From Thalassobius sp. Cn5-15 (GTDB taxonomy: Bacteria; Pseudomonadota; Alphaproteobacteria; Rhodobacterales; Rhodobacteraceae): 64,000 bases of DNA. The notes under the pieces are model-generated. The model saw nothing but the letters and a program-made list of their open reading frames with translations, did not search any database and was not told the origin of the DNA. The stretch spans positions 806,001 through 870,000 of the forward strand of contig NZ_JAKRGF010000001.1 in the NCBI RefSeq assembly GCF_022347685.1. Reading direction: 5' to 3'. The position numbers were made by a program, and so were the translations under genes. Shown here piece after piece: positions 18,335-26,921 of this stretch. Position 1 is the first letter of the stretch, and each line of letters opens with the position of its first letter.

Positions 18335-18616
18335 TTAACCGCAGCACCCACTGGTGCAACTGTTTTGCACTTGTTGCAGATCCTCATCAATCAGCGCCAG
18401 TTCGCCGGTCAGCACCAGCGTCGGAATATGCAGCGCGGCCGCGAGACGGTCTGCAGCGGGTTCCGCCATGGCGGTGGCAGGACCGGCCACTGCGGTTTCC
18501 AGTTTCGTGATTTGGCGTTCCGTCATACCGACCAGCTTGGCCAATTTCGGCCGCCCCAATTTGCGGGCCTTGCGCAGGGTTTTCAGACGCTGAGGATCAA
18601 TGGTGAGGGTGGTCAT
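18335..18616 (-). CDS. Small XRE-type helix-turn-helix protein with a cysteine-rich tail
   Basis: The 93-aa protein has a Cro/C1-type HTH over about residues 8-63 (RLKTLRKARKLGRPKLAKLVGMTERQ fits helices 1-3). After a hydrophobic stretch (LHIPTLVLTGELALIDEDL) it ends in SCTSGCCG. Three closely spaced cysteines at the tip could bind a metal or respond to redox state, but that is inference. It is probably a transcriptional regulator; the target is unknown. It lies between acnB and icd, two TCA-cycle genes on the same strand. I do not recognise a characterised homologue. Confidence 0.7.
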   Translation of the reverse strand: MTTLTIDPQRLKTLRKARKLGRPKLAKLVGMTERQITKLETAVAGPATAMAEPAADRLAAALHIPTLVLTGELALIDEDLQQVQNSCTSGCCG

Positions 18617-19063
18617 ATATTCGGGCCTTCGATCTGGAACGACAGTTTCCTGTCATAGAAAGCCCCATACGCTGTCTGTCAAGCACTCCGCTCAGACCAC
18701 GGCGGCCAACTGCACTTTGCTGCTTTCAGACACCGGGCGACGATCCGTTTCTGCTAACGCGGTTCGGGAATAGGCAAGGTAAGGCGCAAGCTGCCGGCGA
18801 TCATGCGCACATCGTGTAACATGCGTGGGTCTCCTCACCTATCGCGCCCATGCGGCGAAGCTGGCGCGCGCGGCAGTTAATACTTAGCAGACGCAGGCAT
18901 AGGATTTACATCTTTGGGAGCGGCGCCGCACCGGTAGTGTACCGGGGATGCATCGGGGGTGTACTGACGTATTTTCCTCGCCAAATACCGAAAAGCCGCC
19001 CACACATGTGGACGGCTTTCCCAGATTTCAAATGATCCCGGATCACATCCGGGTCACATTCGA
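18617..19063. other. Intergenic region between icd and the HTH gene
   Basis: This 447-base stretch contains the icd terminator (18991-19019). On the minus strand at 18822-18754 a 22-codon frame (MLHDVRMIAGSLRL...) has GAGGAG at 8-base spacing, but nothing else supports it. No tRNA or mobile-element remnant is recognisable; the rest may be the HTH promoter and degraded sequence. Confidence 0.4.
18991..19019 (-). terminator. Terminator-like hairpin after icd
   Basis: The stem AAAGCCG(C)CCACA / TGTGG(A)CGGCTTT has a single internal mismatch and ends in a short T4 run on the minus strand, 45 bases past the icd stop. Confidence 0.7.
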
Positions 19064-21280
19064 TCAGTCGATGATCGCGTTCAGTGTGGCCGAGGGGCGC
19101 ATCACTTTGGCTTTCAGCTCAACCGACGGGCGGAAGTAGCCGCCAATGTCCGCTGCCGGACCTTGGGCTGCCGCCAGTTCGGCCAGAATGGCCGCTTCGC
19201 CCTCTGCCAGCGCCTTGGCAACACCGGCAAACTCTGCCGCGAGATCCGCATCGTCGGACTGAGCGGCCAGTGCTTCGGCCCAGTAGCGGGCGAACCAGTA
19301 GTGGCTGTCACGGTTGTCCGGCTGACCTACCTTGCGCGAGGGCGAGCGGTTATCGTCCAGAATGCCTTGTGTCGCTGCCTCTGCCGCGACGCCCAGAACG
19401 CCTGCTTTGGCGTTGCCTTTGGCGTCGGCGAGGAAGTTCAGGCTTTCACCCAATGCGCAGAATTCGCCCATCGAGTCCCAGCGCAGGTGGTTTTCTTCGA
19501 CCAGCTGCTGCACATGCTTTGGTGCCGAGCCGCCCGCGCCGGTTTCAAACAGACCGCCGCCCTGCATCAGCTTCACGATGGAGAGCATTTTAGCAGATGT
19601 GCCCAGCTCAAGGATCGGGAACAGATCGGTCAGGTAGTCACGCAGCACGTTGCCGGTGATGGCGATGCTGTCGTTGCCTGCGGTGATGGTTTTCAGCGAC
19701 TGTGCAGTGGCTTCGCGCGGGGCCATGATCTGAAACAGGTCCGCCTTACCAGCTGCTTCCAGTGCGGGCTGGACGTATTTGATCAGCTCTGCGTCATGGG
19801 CACGGTTTGCGTCCAGCCAGAAGATCGCCTCGGATCCGGTCAGTCGCTGACGATCCAACGCCAGTTCAATCCAGTTCTCGATCGGGGCTTTCTTCACAGT
19901 GCAAGACCGCCAGATGTCGCCAGCCTCGACGTTGTGGCTGTGCAGGGTTTCGCCATTCGCCAGAACGATGCGGATGGTGCCTGCGGCAGGCGCTTCGAAG
20001 GTGGTGGGGTGCGAACCGTATTCTTCTGCCTTCTGGGCCATCAGACCAACGTTGGCCACAGAACCTGCAGTGGTCACGTCCAGCGCGCCGTTGGCTTTGA
20101 AGAAGTTGATGGTTTCGTCATAAACGGTGGCATAGCAGCGGTCAGGGATCACACAGTTGGTGTCACCTTTATTGCCAGCCTCATCCCAGCCTTTACCACC
20201 CGCGCGGATCACGGCGGGCATCGATGCGTCGATGATCACATCAGACGGCACGTGCAGATTGGTGATGCCTTTGTCGCTGTCGACCATATACATGGACGGA
20301 CGGTCCAGCGCAGCAATCTCTGCCTTGATCTCATCGGCGTTGGCCAGCGTGTCGATGGCCGCCAGAACCGCGCCGAGGCCCGAGTTGGCAGCGCCACCAG
20401 CAGCGGCGATTGCGCCGCCGTGTTTGTCCCAAACAGGACCCAGCCATGCTTTCACCGCGTGACCAAAGATGATCGGATCAGAGACCTTCATCATCGTCGC
20501 TTTCATGTGCAGCGAGAACATGGTGCCGTCGGCTTTGGTGTCTTCAATCGCTTCGGCGAGGAAGGAACCCAATGCAGCAGCAGACATAAAGGTCGCATCC
20601 GCAACGGTACCTTCGGCCAGAGGATAGCTGTCCTTCAGAACGGTGACAGCACCGTCCGCAGCGACGAATTCGATCTTCGCATCACCGGCCTGAGCAGCAG
20701 AGATGGTCGCCGACACTTCGTTGGCATAGAAATCGCTGCCGGGCATCGAGGACACTTTGGTCTTGCTGTCCGAAGCCCAAGCCCCCATCGAATGCGGGTT
20801 GTTCTGAGCGTAGTTCTTTACCGCCTTCGCCGAACGACGGTCAGAGTTGCCTTCGCGCAGAACCGGGTTCACAGCGGAGCCTTTGATCGCGTCGTAACGG
20901 GCGCGGATCTCTTTTTCAGCGTCAGTTGCGGGCGCTTCGGGATAGGAAGGGATATTGTAGCCCTGCCCCTGCAGTTCCTCAATCGCGGCAACCAGCTGCG
21001 GCACAGAGGCCGAAATGTTGGGCAGCTTGATAACGTTGGCGTCAGGGGTCTTTACCAACTCACCCAGTGCGGCCAGATCATCAGACTGGCGCTGATCATC
21101 GGTCAGGTTTTCCGGGAAGGTCGCGATGATGCGGCCCGCTAGCGAAATGTCTGGGGTGCCCACGGTGATTCCGGCAGTCGAGACAAACTTGCGAATGATC
21201 GGCAAGAAGGAGGCGGAGGCCAGCTCGGGCGCTTCGTCTACAATTGTATACAAAATGTCGGGCGTCTTGTTTTCAGCCAT
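19064..21280 (-). CDS. icd: NADP-dependent isocitrate dehydrogenase, monomeric type
   Basis: This enzyme oxidises isocitrate to 2-oxoglutarate with NADP+ in the TCA cycle. The 738-aa size identifies the monomeric IDH-II class, not the ~400-aa dimeric class. Motifs include the early [21 protein letters not shown] substrate-binding segment, [27 protein letters not shown], and [12 protein letters not shown] with a late [15 protein letters not shown]. The ATG at 21280 follows AAAGGTAG; upstream in-frame codons are rejected. A TTGTATACAA palindrome lies just inside the coding region (21244-21253). Confidence 0.95.
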   Translation of the reverse strand: MAENKTPDILYTIVDEAPELASASFLPIIRKFVSTAGITVGTPDISLAGRIIATFPENLTDDQRQSDDLAALGELVKTPDANVIKLPNISASVPQLVAAIEELQGQGYNIPSYPEAPATDAEKEIRARYDAIKGSAVNPVLREGNSDRRSAKAVKNYAQNNPHSMGAWASDSKTKVSSMPGSDFYANEVSATISAAQAGDAKIEFVAADGAVTVLKDSYPLAEGTVADATFMSAAALGSFLAEAIEDTKADGTMFSLHMKATMMKVSDPIIFGHAVKAWLGPVWDKHGGAIAAAGGAANSGLGAVLAAIDTLANADEIKAEIAALDRPSMYMVDSDKGITNLHVPSDVIIDASMPAVIRAGGKGWDEAGNKGDTNCVIPDRCYATVYDETINFFKANGALDVTTAGSVANVGLMAQKAEEYGSHPTTFEAPAAGTIRIVLANGETLHSHNVEAGDIWRSCTVKKAPIENWIELALDRQRLTGSEAIFWLDANRAHDAELIKYVQPALEAAGKADLFQIMAPREATAQSLKTITAGNDSIAITGNVLRDYLTDLFPILELGTSAKMLSIVKLMQGGGLFETGAGGSAPKHVQQLVEENHLRWDSMGEFCALGESLNFLADAKGNAKAGVLGVAAEAATQGILDDNRSPSRKVGQPDNRDSHYWFARYWAEALAAQSDDADLAAEFAGVAKALAEGEAAILAELAAAQGPAADIGGYFRPSVELKAKVMRPSATLNAIID

Positions 21281-21655
21281 GTTTCTACCTTTCGTTTTTT
21301 TACAGGGTAGCTGGTTGACGAACAGCAGCGGCGCTGCATCACAGAATGCGACGGTACAGGCGCCTGCCATATGGTGCAGCCTGCACGGTTCACGTTTCCC
21401 TTAGAGCAGCTGGGCCAAAAGATCAATTCGCATTCGCGCAATTGGCGCATCAGCCGCAAAAAATCACCGGTCAAAACATGAAAACCTGTGCAAGTTTCGT
21501 AGATCAGGCTGTTGATCACGGATCAGGCGCTGCCTACGACGGTTCGTCAAAGCGCGGTCAAATGAGCAGCGGGGCCCGCCCATAAAGAGACAGGCCCCGC
21601 AAGCAATGTTTCCAGTTTCACCAGTCAGATCGAACAGCCAGATCGGGCCGCCAAA
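21281..21655. other. Intergenic region between the chemoreceptor pair and icd
   Basis: This 375-base region carries the icd promoter side. It also has an 8-bp inverted repeat, GCGGGGCC / GGCCCCGC (21569-21600), about 55 bases past the chemoreceptor stop, which could end that transcript although it lacks a T-tract. No small gene or RNA is supported. Confidence 0.4.
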
Positions 21656-23440
21656 TCAGGCAGCGCGGGTCTGGGCGGGGGTGAAATCGACATCATCATC
21701 CGCATCATCCGCGTCTTCTTCGAAATCATCCATCGACAGATCAATCCCAGCCCCATGCGCCAGCGCCTCGGACGCCACCGGGGCGGCCTCTGACTGTTCG
21801 GCCGCAACCGGCGCGTCGCTGACAACAGCGGCCTCATCCAGATCCGCCTGCCCCTCTTCCAGCTGGAAGTAGCGCACACTGTCACGCAGCGTCTGCGCCT
21901 GTGCGGCCAGTTCTTCGGCAGTGGCAGACATTTCCTCGGACGCGGCGTTGTTTTCCTGTGTCACGTCATCAAGACTGGTGATCGCATGGTTGATCTGCGT
22001 CATGCCTTGCGAAATCTCGCTATTGGCGTTGGAGATATTAGAGACCAGCGCAGCAGTGCGTTCGATGTTCGGCACCAGCCCGTCGAGCATTTTCATCGCC
22101 TTTTCAGCCGCCCCTTGCGTGCCCGACGACAGCGCCGAAATCTCGCCTGCGGCTTCCTGGCTGCGCTCTGCCAGCTTGCGCACCTCTGCCGCCACGACGG
22201 CAAAGCCGCGCCCATGTTCACCCGCACGCGCAGCCTCCACCGCGGCGTTCAGCGCCAACAGGTCGGTCTGACGGGCGATTTCCTGAACCACGTTGATACG
22301 GTCAATGATGGTATTGAGGCTGTCCATCGCCTCTTTGACCGCCGCACCACTGTCGCGGGCCTCTTCGGCCGAAGCCAGCGCCATCTTTTCCGTTTCAACC
22401 GCATTTTCTGCGGTCTGCGAGATGTTTGCGGTCATTTCCTCAACCGAGGCAGAGACATCTTCGGTCGCCCCCGCCTGTTTCGATCCGCCATCGGCAATCC
22501 CAACGGACGCTTCGGCCATCTGATTGGCGCCGGTAGACACATAACGCGCACCTTCGGCCACGTTGGTCACAACACCGCGCACGTTGGTCACCATGTCGTT
22601 GAGGTTGTCGAGCAGATCGCCCAGCTCGTTGCGCTGTTTGTGAGTTATGGTTTTGCTCAGATCACCACCAGCCACATCGCTGGACAGATCAACCGCCTGC
22701 TTCATGCCGCGCGACAGGGCGGTCACAATGCCCTGCCCCATAACAATCGCAATCAGAATGCCAGCAATCACCGAGCCAATCAGGATACGCAGTGTCCACT
22801 CATATACTTCGACATTCTTGGCCAGCGCTTTGTCCAACAGATGATTTTCCTGATCCAGCGTGTAATCAACCAATTCTGCCATACGGATGTAATTGCTGCG
22901 ATTATCCTCGCGCAGCAGGTTGGCCGCGATGCTCACGCCACCCACACCCAACATCTGCATCACATTGCGGTTCACCCGATCAATCTTCTTCGAGATCGCC
23001 TGATATTCTTCAAGGAACGCCAGCATCGCCAGTTCGTGCTGAGCCGAGACGTCGCCTTCACCCAGATGGGCTCTTACATCCGCCAGCGTCTCTTCGCTGA
23101 TCCCGTCCTGCAGGGCAAATTCACGGTGCAATGCAAACGCGGCTGCAACCTGCGCCTTGCGGTCATCGGTCAGTGCCTTCAACTCTGTTTTCAGAGCTTT
23201 GCGATCCTTGCGCCCCTCAACCAGAAGGTAGTCGCGGATGCGCGTTTGAATTTGCTCATGCACATTGGCCAATTCTTCGACCTCTTTCAGGGCCGAGAAG
23301 TTACGGGCGACGATCTTGTCGTTCACCGCGTTCATCTTGCGCATTTCGTTGACGGACAACCCGCCGATACCGGCGATCACAAGTGTCAACGCCACCAACG
23401 TCACCGTTAGCCGGGTTTTAATTGTGACTTTCATACTCAT
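21656..23440 (-). CDS. Transmembrane methyl-accepting chemotaxis protein (tandem copy A)
   Basis: A 594-aa inner-membrane chemoreceptor. Transmembrane helix 1 is near residues 8-27 ([16 protein letters not shown]), followed by a four-helix-bundle-type periplasmic sensor of about 160 residues, transmembrane helix 2 ([21 protein letters not shown]), HAMP, and the signalling domain with tip [20 protein letters not shown]. The C-terminus is very acidic and contains IDLSMDD, also found in copy B. ATGs at 23440 and 23434 are both possible; TAGAGAG precedes 23440. Most of the cytoplasmic part is nearly identical in DNA to the neighbouring gene. The ligand is unknown. Confidence 0.92.
   Translation of the reverse strand: MSMKVTIKTRLTVTLVALTLVIAGIGGLSVNEMRKMNAVNDKIVARNFSALKEVEELANVHEQIQTRIRDYLLVEGRKDRKALKTELKALTDDRKAQVAAAFALHREFALQDGISEETLADVRAHLGEGDVSAQHELAMLAFLEEYQAISKKIDRVNRNVMQMLGVGGVSIAANLLREDNRSNYIRMAELVDYTLDQENHLLDKALAKNVEVYEWTLRILIGSVIAGILIAIVMGQGIVTALSRGMKQAVDLSSDVAGGDLSKTITHKQRNELGDLLDNLNDMVTNVRGVVTNVAEGARYVSTGANQMAEASVGIADGGSKQAGATEDVSASVEEMTANISQTAENAVETEKMALASAEEARDSGAAVKEAMDSLNTIIDRINVVQEIARQTDLLALNAAVEAARAGEHGRGFAVVAAEVRKLAERSQEAAGEISALSSGTQGAAEKAMKMLDGLVPNIERTAALVSNISNANSEISQGMTQINHAITSLDDVTQENNAASEEMSATAEELAAQAQTLRDSVRYFQLEEGQADLDEAAVVSDAPVAAEQSEAAPVASEALAHGAGIDLSMDDFEEDADDADDDVDFTPAQTRAA
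21893..22628. repeat. Near-identical direct repeat, copy in chemoreceptor A
   Basis: This 736-base block matches 23861-24596 with only about three differences that I could find by eye. It encodes the end of HAMP through the signalling domain. Flanking DNA on both sides, including the sensor regions and C-terminal tails, is clearly diverged. Confidence 0.92.
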
Positions 23441-23545
23441 ACACTCTCTACTGTTGTTTCTACCGACGACACCCAATTCAGGGACGATTGCGCCATCGGC
23501 TTTTGATCAGTGGGGTCTGATTGGCCAGAAGCCAGAATAGCCTGA

Positions 23546-23575
23546 ACCGCGGCGCCCCCTTCGCGGCGCCGCGGT
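23546..23575. other. GC-rich stem-loop between tandem chemoreceptor genes
   Basis: A perfect 11-bp stem ACCGCGGCGCC / GGCGCCGCGGT with an 8-base loop lies 9 bases past the stop of copy B. There is no T-tract on the minus strand. It may be a weak terminator or an mRNA 3'-end protector that sets the ratio of the two receptors. Confidence 0.6.
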
Positions 23576-23584
23576 CAAAAGAAG

Positions 23585-25408
23585 TTATGCAGCTTTGCTT
23601 TTGTCTGATGAGCTGTCCTTGGGGATGAAATCAACCTCGGCCTCATCGGCAAACTCATCCTCTAAATCGTCCATCGAAAGATCAATGACCGGCTCTTCCT
23701 TGGCGGGGTGCGGCTGTGCTGCTTGCGCCGCTTGGCCCGCTGCGTCCTGCTCTTGGTCTTCGTCTTGATCCGCACCAGAAATCACTGCGGCAGCGGCCTG
23801 ACAGTCGGTATCGCTGCCATCGCATTCCAGCACAAAGGCCCCGACGGTTTCGCGCAAACTCTGCGCCTGTGCGGCCAGTTCTTCGGCAGTGGCAGACATT
23901 TCCTCGGACGCGGCGTTGTTTTCCTGTGTCACGTCATCAAGACTGGTGATCGCATGGTTGATCTGCGTCATGCCTTGCGAAATCTCGCTATTGGCGTTGG
24001 AGATATTAGAAACCAGCGCAGCAGTGCGTTCGATGTTCGGCACCAGCCCGTCGAGCATTTTCATCGCCTTTTCAGCCGCCCCTTGCGTGCCCGACGACAG
24101 CGCCGAAATCTCGCCTGCGGCTTCCTGGCTGCGCTCTGCCAGCTTGCGCACCTCTGCCGCCACGACGGCAAAGCCGCGCCCATGTTCACCCGCACGCGCA
24201 GCCTCCACCGCGGCGTTCAGCGCCAACAGGTCGGTCTGACGGGCGATTTCCTGAACCACGTTGATACGGTCAATGATGGTATTGAGGCTGTCCATCGCCT
24301 CTTTGACCGCCGCACCACTGTCGCGGGCCTCTTCGGCCGAAGCCAGCGCCATCTTTTCCGTTTCAACCGCATTTTCTGCGGTCTGAGAGATGTTTGCGGT
24401 CATTTCCTCAACCGAGGCAGAGACATCTTCGGTCGCCCCCGCCTGTTTCGATCCGCCATCGGCAATCCCAACGGACGCTTCGGCCATCTGATTGGCGCCG
24501 GTAGACACATAACGCGCGCCTTCGGCCACGTTGGTCACAACACCGCGCACGTTGGTCACCATGTCGTTGAGGTTGTCGAGCAGATCGGCCAGCTCGCCCT
24601 TTTCTTTATGATCAACCGTACGCGACAGAACACCCTGCGACACATCCTTACTGAGGCCGATAGCCATGCGCAGCCCACGCGACAGAGCGCGAATGATGCT
24701 CCATGCGGTAAGGACACCAATCAACAGCGCCGCCGCCACCATCGTCACCACCTGATTGAATGCGGTATCGTAGATCGCCTGGGATTCCTCAATCGACGTC
24801 TGCATCGCGCCGTTCTTCTCGGCGAAGACTTCGGTCAGCAGCTTTTCCATCGCGGTGTCAATCTTGGTCGACTCGGTTATCAGAATGCTGGCAGCCATGT
24901 CTTTGCTGCCAAAGACGAGGACGTTCATTACTTTTTTATTGGCACGCTCCGACTGGGCCTTCAGCTCTGCGTATTGCGTGAGGAAACCGGCCATCACCGG
25001 ATCCAGCGCAGCACGTTCGCTGGTTGCCGTGGCATCGCCCGCACCGTCGGAAACGGGCTGCGCCCCGTCCGCTCCGGCCTCAGATGCAACATCGAGCGCA
25101 CCATAGGCCAGTAGCTCGCCTTCGGTGATCAACTTTTCTTGCCGTGCTTTCAGTTCTGCCATCTCAGCCTTCAGCTCTTTGCGCAAGGCACGATCTTCGA
25201 TCAGCATGTAGTTGCGAATGCTGGTTTCGATCTTGGCCTGCACCGCGGCGAGGTCTTCGATTTTCTGAAGTGCGGCTACATCGCTGGCGACGATGTGTTC
25301 GCCGCGCTGCTGCACCTGACGCAACTCATAAAGAGACAATGCGCCGATACCGATAAACAGGACGGACATCAGGGCAAAAGTCAAAGACAGACGGGTTTTG
25401 ATGGTCAT
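23585..25408 (-). CDS. Transmembrane methyl-accepting chemotaxis protein (tandem copy B)
   Basis: A 607-aa chemoreceptor with the same layout as copy A: TM1 near residues 8-26, a helical periplasmic domain, TM2 ([20 protein letters not shown]), HAMP and signalling domain. Its periplasmic domain carries an Ala/Asp/Gly-rich low-complexity insert (around [20 protein letters not shown]) absent from copy A. The C-terminus again has the acidic IDLSMDD motif and ends SDKSKAA. The ATG at 25408 has GAAGG upstream; a GTG five codons earlier is the alternative. It lies upstream of copy A on the same strand, 144 bases apart, so co-transcription is possible. Confidence 0.92.
   Translation of the reverse strand: MTIKTRLSLTFALMSVLFIGIGALSLYELRQVQQRGEHIVASDVAALQKIEDLAAVQAKIETSIRNYMLIEDRALRKELKAEMAELKARQEKLITEGELLAYGALDVASEAGADGAQPVSDGAGDATATSERAALDPVMAGFLTQYAELKAQSERANKKVMNVLVFGSKDMAASILITESTKIDTAMEKLLTEVFAEKNGAMQTSIEESQAIYDTAFNQVVTMVAAALLIGVLTAWSIIRALSRGLRMAIGLSKDVSQGVLSRTVDHKEKGELADLLDNLNDMVTNVRGVVTNVAEGARYVSTGANQMAEASVGIADGGSKQAGATEDVSASVEEMTANISQTAENAVETEKMALASAEEARDSGAAVKEAMDSLNTIIDRINVVQEIARQTDLLALNAAVEAARAGEHGRGFAVVAAEVRKLAERSQEAAGEISALSSGTQGAAEKAMKMLDGLVPNIERTAALVSNISNANSEISQGMTQINHAITSLDDVTQENNAASEEMSATAEELAAQAQSLRETVGAFVLECDGSDTDCQAAAAVISGADQDEDQEQDAAGQAAQAAQPHPAKEEPVIDLSMDDLEDEFADEAEVDFIPKDSSSDKSKAA
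23861..24596. repeat. Near-identical direct repeat, copy in chemoreceptor B
   Basis: Partner of 21893-22628 at an offset of 1968 bases. Identity ends abruptly on both sides: at the HAMP/linker boundary and just after the AEELAAQAQ codons. Confidence 0.92.
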
Positions 25409-25575
25409 AAACTTGGCCTTCACTGGTTACATTCGCACGCTCACCACTGTCTATGGCCACATCACGCAGACGCATTGGAAACAGGGCGCTTCCTCCTCTA
25501 AACGACGCGATGCCGCACCATTTGAGCATTACGTAAAAATACAACCTGTGACTGACATCAGGCCGCAAACACAAG

Positions 25576-25601
25576 AAAAATGCGGTGTGCATGACACCGC
25601 A
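25576..25601 (-). terminator. Orphan intrinsic terminator
   Basis: TGCGGTGT / ACACCGCA (8 bp, 5-base loop) followed on the minus strand by T5. There is no annotated gene upstream of it on that strand for at least 370 bases. Confidence 0.75.
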
Positions 25602-25665
25602 ACGACAGCCGCCCCCGGCTTTGGCGACGCGCTGCAAGCGTACAACGCGAGCGACAGACGCAGGC
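25576..25665 (-). ncRNA. Candidate small RNA or transcribed leader upstream of chemoreceptor B
   Basis: On the minus strand three stem-loops follow each other: a 7-bp stem at 25628-25649, a 5-bp stem with a GGGG loop at 25607-25620, and an 8-bp terminator stem followed by T5. A weak promoter-like element (TTTCCG, 18 bases, TGATAT) would start RNA near 25665. It could be a free-standing RNA of about 90 nt, or an attenuated leader of the chemoreceptor mRNA whose start is 168 bases farther on. The 5' end is a guess. Confidence 0.3.
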
Positions 25666-25970
25666 TAAATATCAGCTGAGATGCAAACAGGACGGAAATC
25701 TGGCAGGATCGGCGGGTGTGCCTGTTTTCGGGAAAAATGCTTATCTTTCAAACTTGAAGTGCGCCACTGCGCGTAAAATCCTGCTCTGACAAAACCAATA
25801 GGTTAGAGGGCGGGTGTCCCACGAAAACACGCCCAAATTCATCACCGCCTTGCAATCAAAGCAATAAGGGGCCATGCCTTCGGGGGGGTTTGTTCCACAC
25901 AAGAACGCGTTTTATACTTCTGTCCACATGTGATTAGGTGCAATTGATATTCTATTAGGAGTTTAAAATA

Positions 25971-26504
25971 TTGCCACGTTTGTTGATGTTAACAGGTTGT
26001 GCCATCGTGTTCGGGTTCGTCGGCTGGGGCTACTGGCATGCAGTGATCGAAGCGCCGGCTGTCAGTTACCACACGGATTGGGGATCAAATACGATCCGAC
26101 GACTTACTGTTTTATTGGCCAGTTTCATTGTCGTCCCCTTGGCCGGTTGGGTGTTCAAGCTTGGACTTCGCCGGCAACTGGCCGCCGCGGATGCTGATAC
26201 GGGTGGAGCGGAGCCAGAGCACCTAAAATCGAACCACAAAAGTGGTTGGCATTATGTCATAGAAGGACTGGGATTAATGATCATCTGTGGCTTGATCATT
26301 GCGACTGCCCTGGCTTGGTGGAACAGTATTCCTACAGGATATGGTGATCGCGGGATGGGGCCAATCGCTGTCTTTCTGGGAAGTCTCGTACTGGCTTTTC
26401 CCGTTGGTGCCCTCCTGTTGATTGGAGGCAGCGGCGTTATCTATGGTGCGATCCGTTCGTTGGGCGGGCTAAGCGCGGTTATTGCCAGCAAACCTTCATC
26501 CTGA
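25971..26504 (+). CDS. Unknown four-helix membrane protein
   Basis: I do not recognise this 177-aa protein. It has about four hydrophobic segments: residues 4-22, 44-66, around 95-117, and a long one near 130-165 that includes GALLLIGGSGVIYGAI. A charged loop (about 67-92) should face the cytoplasm. The start is TTG at 25971, nine bases after TAGGAG; the next in-frame ATG is at 25986. Codon use and the upstream gap look less GC-rich than the neighbours, so recent acquisition is possible. It stands alone between the chemoreceptor region and a tRNA gene. Confidence 0.65.
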   Translation: MPRLLMLTGCAIVFGFVGWGYWHAVIEAPAVSYHTDWGSNTIRRLTVLLASFIVVPLAGWVFKLGLRRQLAAADADTGGAEPEHLKSNHKSGWHYVIEGLGLMIICGLIIATALAWWNSIPTGYGDRGMGPIAVFLGSLVLAFPVGALLLIGGSGVIYGAIRSLGGLSAVIASKPSS

Positions 26505-26651
26505 GTTATGTGTGATAAGCCAGATCCCATCATAGGCATTAATCTGTGAAGGGGGTCTAAGGGGGTCGATTGATGACGTGTCCCGCGCCCAATTTGCCGT
26601 GGGACACTTTAGGTCGCAAGGCTGCGCTTTGATGTAACAAAGTGATAGGGG

Positions 26652-26727
26652 TGGTAGGCCCGGCAGGATTCGAACCTGCAACCAAAGCGTTATGAGCGCT
26701 CTGCTCTAACCGTTGAGCTACAGGCCC
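26652..26727 (-). tRNA. tRNA with CAT anticodon (Ile2 or elongator Met)
   Basis: The 76-nt cloverleaf on the minus strand starts GGGCCTGTAGCTC, has anticodon loop CTCATAA, T-loop TTCGAAT and an encoded CCA end. A CAT anticodon serves either elongator Met or, after lysidine modification, Ile (AUA). The acceptor stem has a G-U pair at both positions 1-72 and 6-67. It is not initiator-like, since the anticodon stem lacks three G-C pairs. Confidence 0.93.
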
Positions 26728-26921
26728 CCAGTGATCCACTGCTTAGGCCTATGGCGCAGGATGGTCAAGCGCCTTGACCCAACATCGACCGCAGCTTTTT
26801 ATGCGATCCGCCCTACCCCGAAATGACGCGGCGTTTTGATCAAAACCAATGGACACTGCACCGCAACTTCTTATCACAGCGGGCATGCAATACGCACACG
26901 TATAATCTTGAGGAGGATTTC

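Larger units (their letters stand above)
25409..25970. other. Long intergenic region upstream of chemoreceptor B
   Basis: This 562-base region separates the minus-strand chemoreceptor pair from the plus-strand membrane protein. It contains an intrinsic terminator oriented on the minus strand (25576-25601) with no gene feeding it, and two more stem-loops just upstream, treated as a candidate RNA below. The right half is AT-richer than its surroundings and has no recognisable feature except the TAGGAG ribosome-binding site of the next gene. Confidence 0.5.

Noticed and set aside
18754-18822. 22-codon frame with GAGGAG upstream, before the HTH gene
   Set aside because: A good ribosome-binding site alone is weak evidence for so short a frame; no terminator or leader structure follows it.
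21569-21600. GCGGGGCC / GGCCCCGC inverted repeat as an insertion-sequence end
   Set aside because: No transposase, no target duplication; the position behind the receptor stop fits a transcript-end hairpin better.
25326-25637. 103-codon minus-strand frame across the start of chemoreceptor B
   Set aside because: It overlaps the receptor N-terminus in another frame, runs through the intrinsic terminator at 25576-25601 and has no ribosome-binding site.
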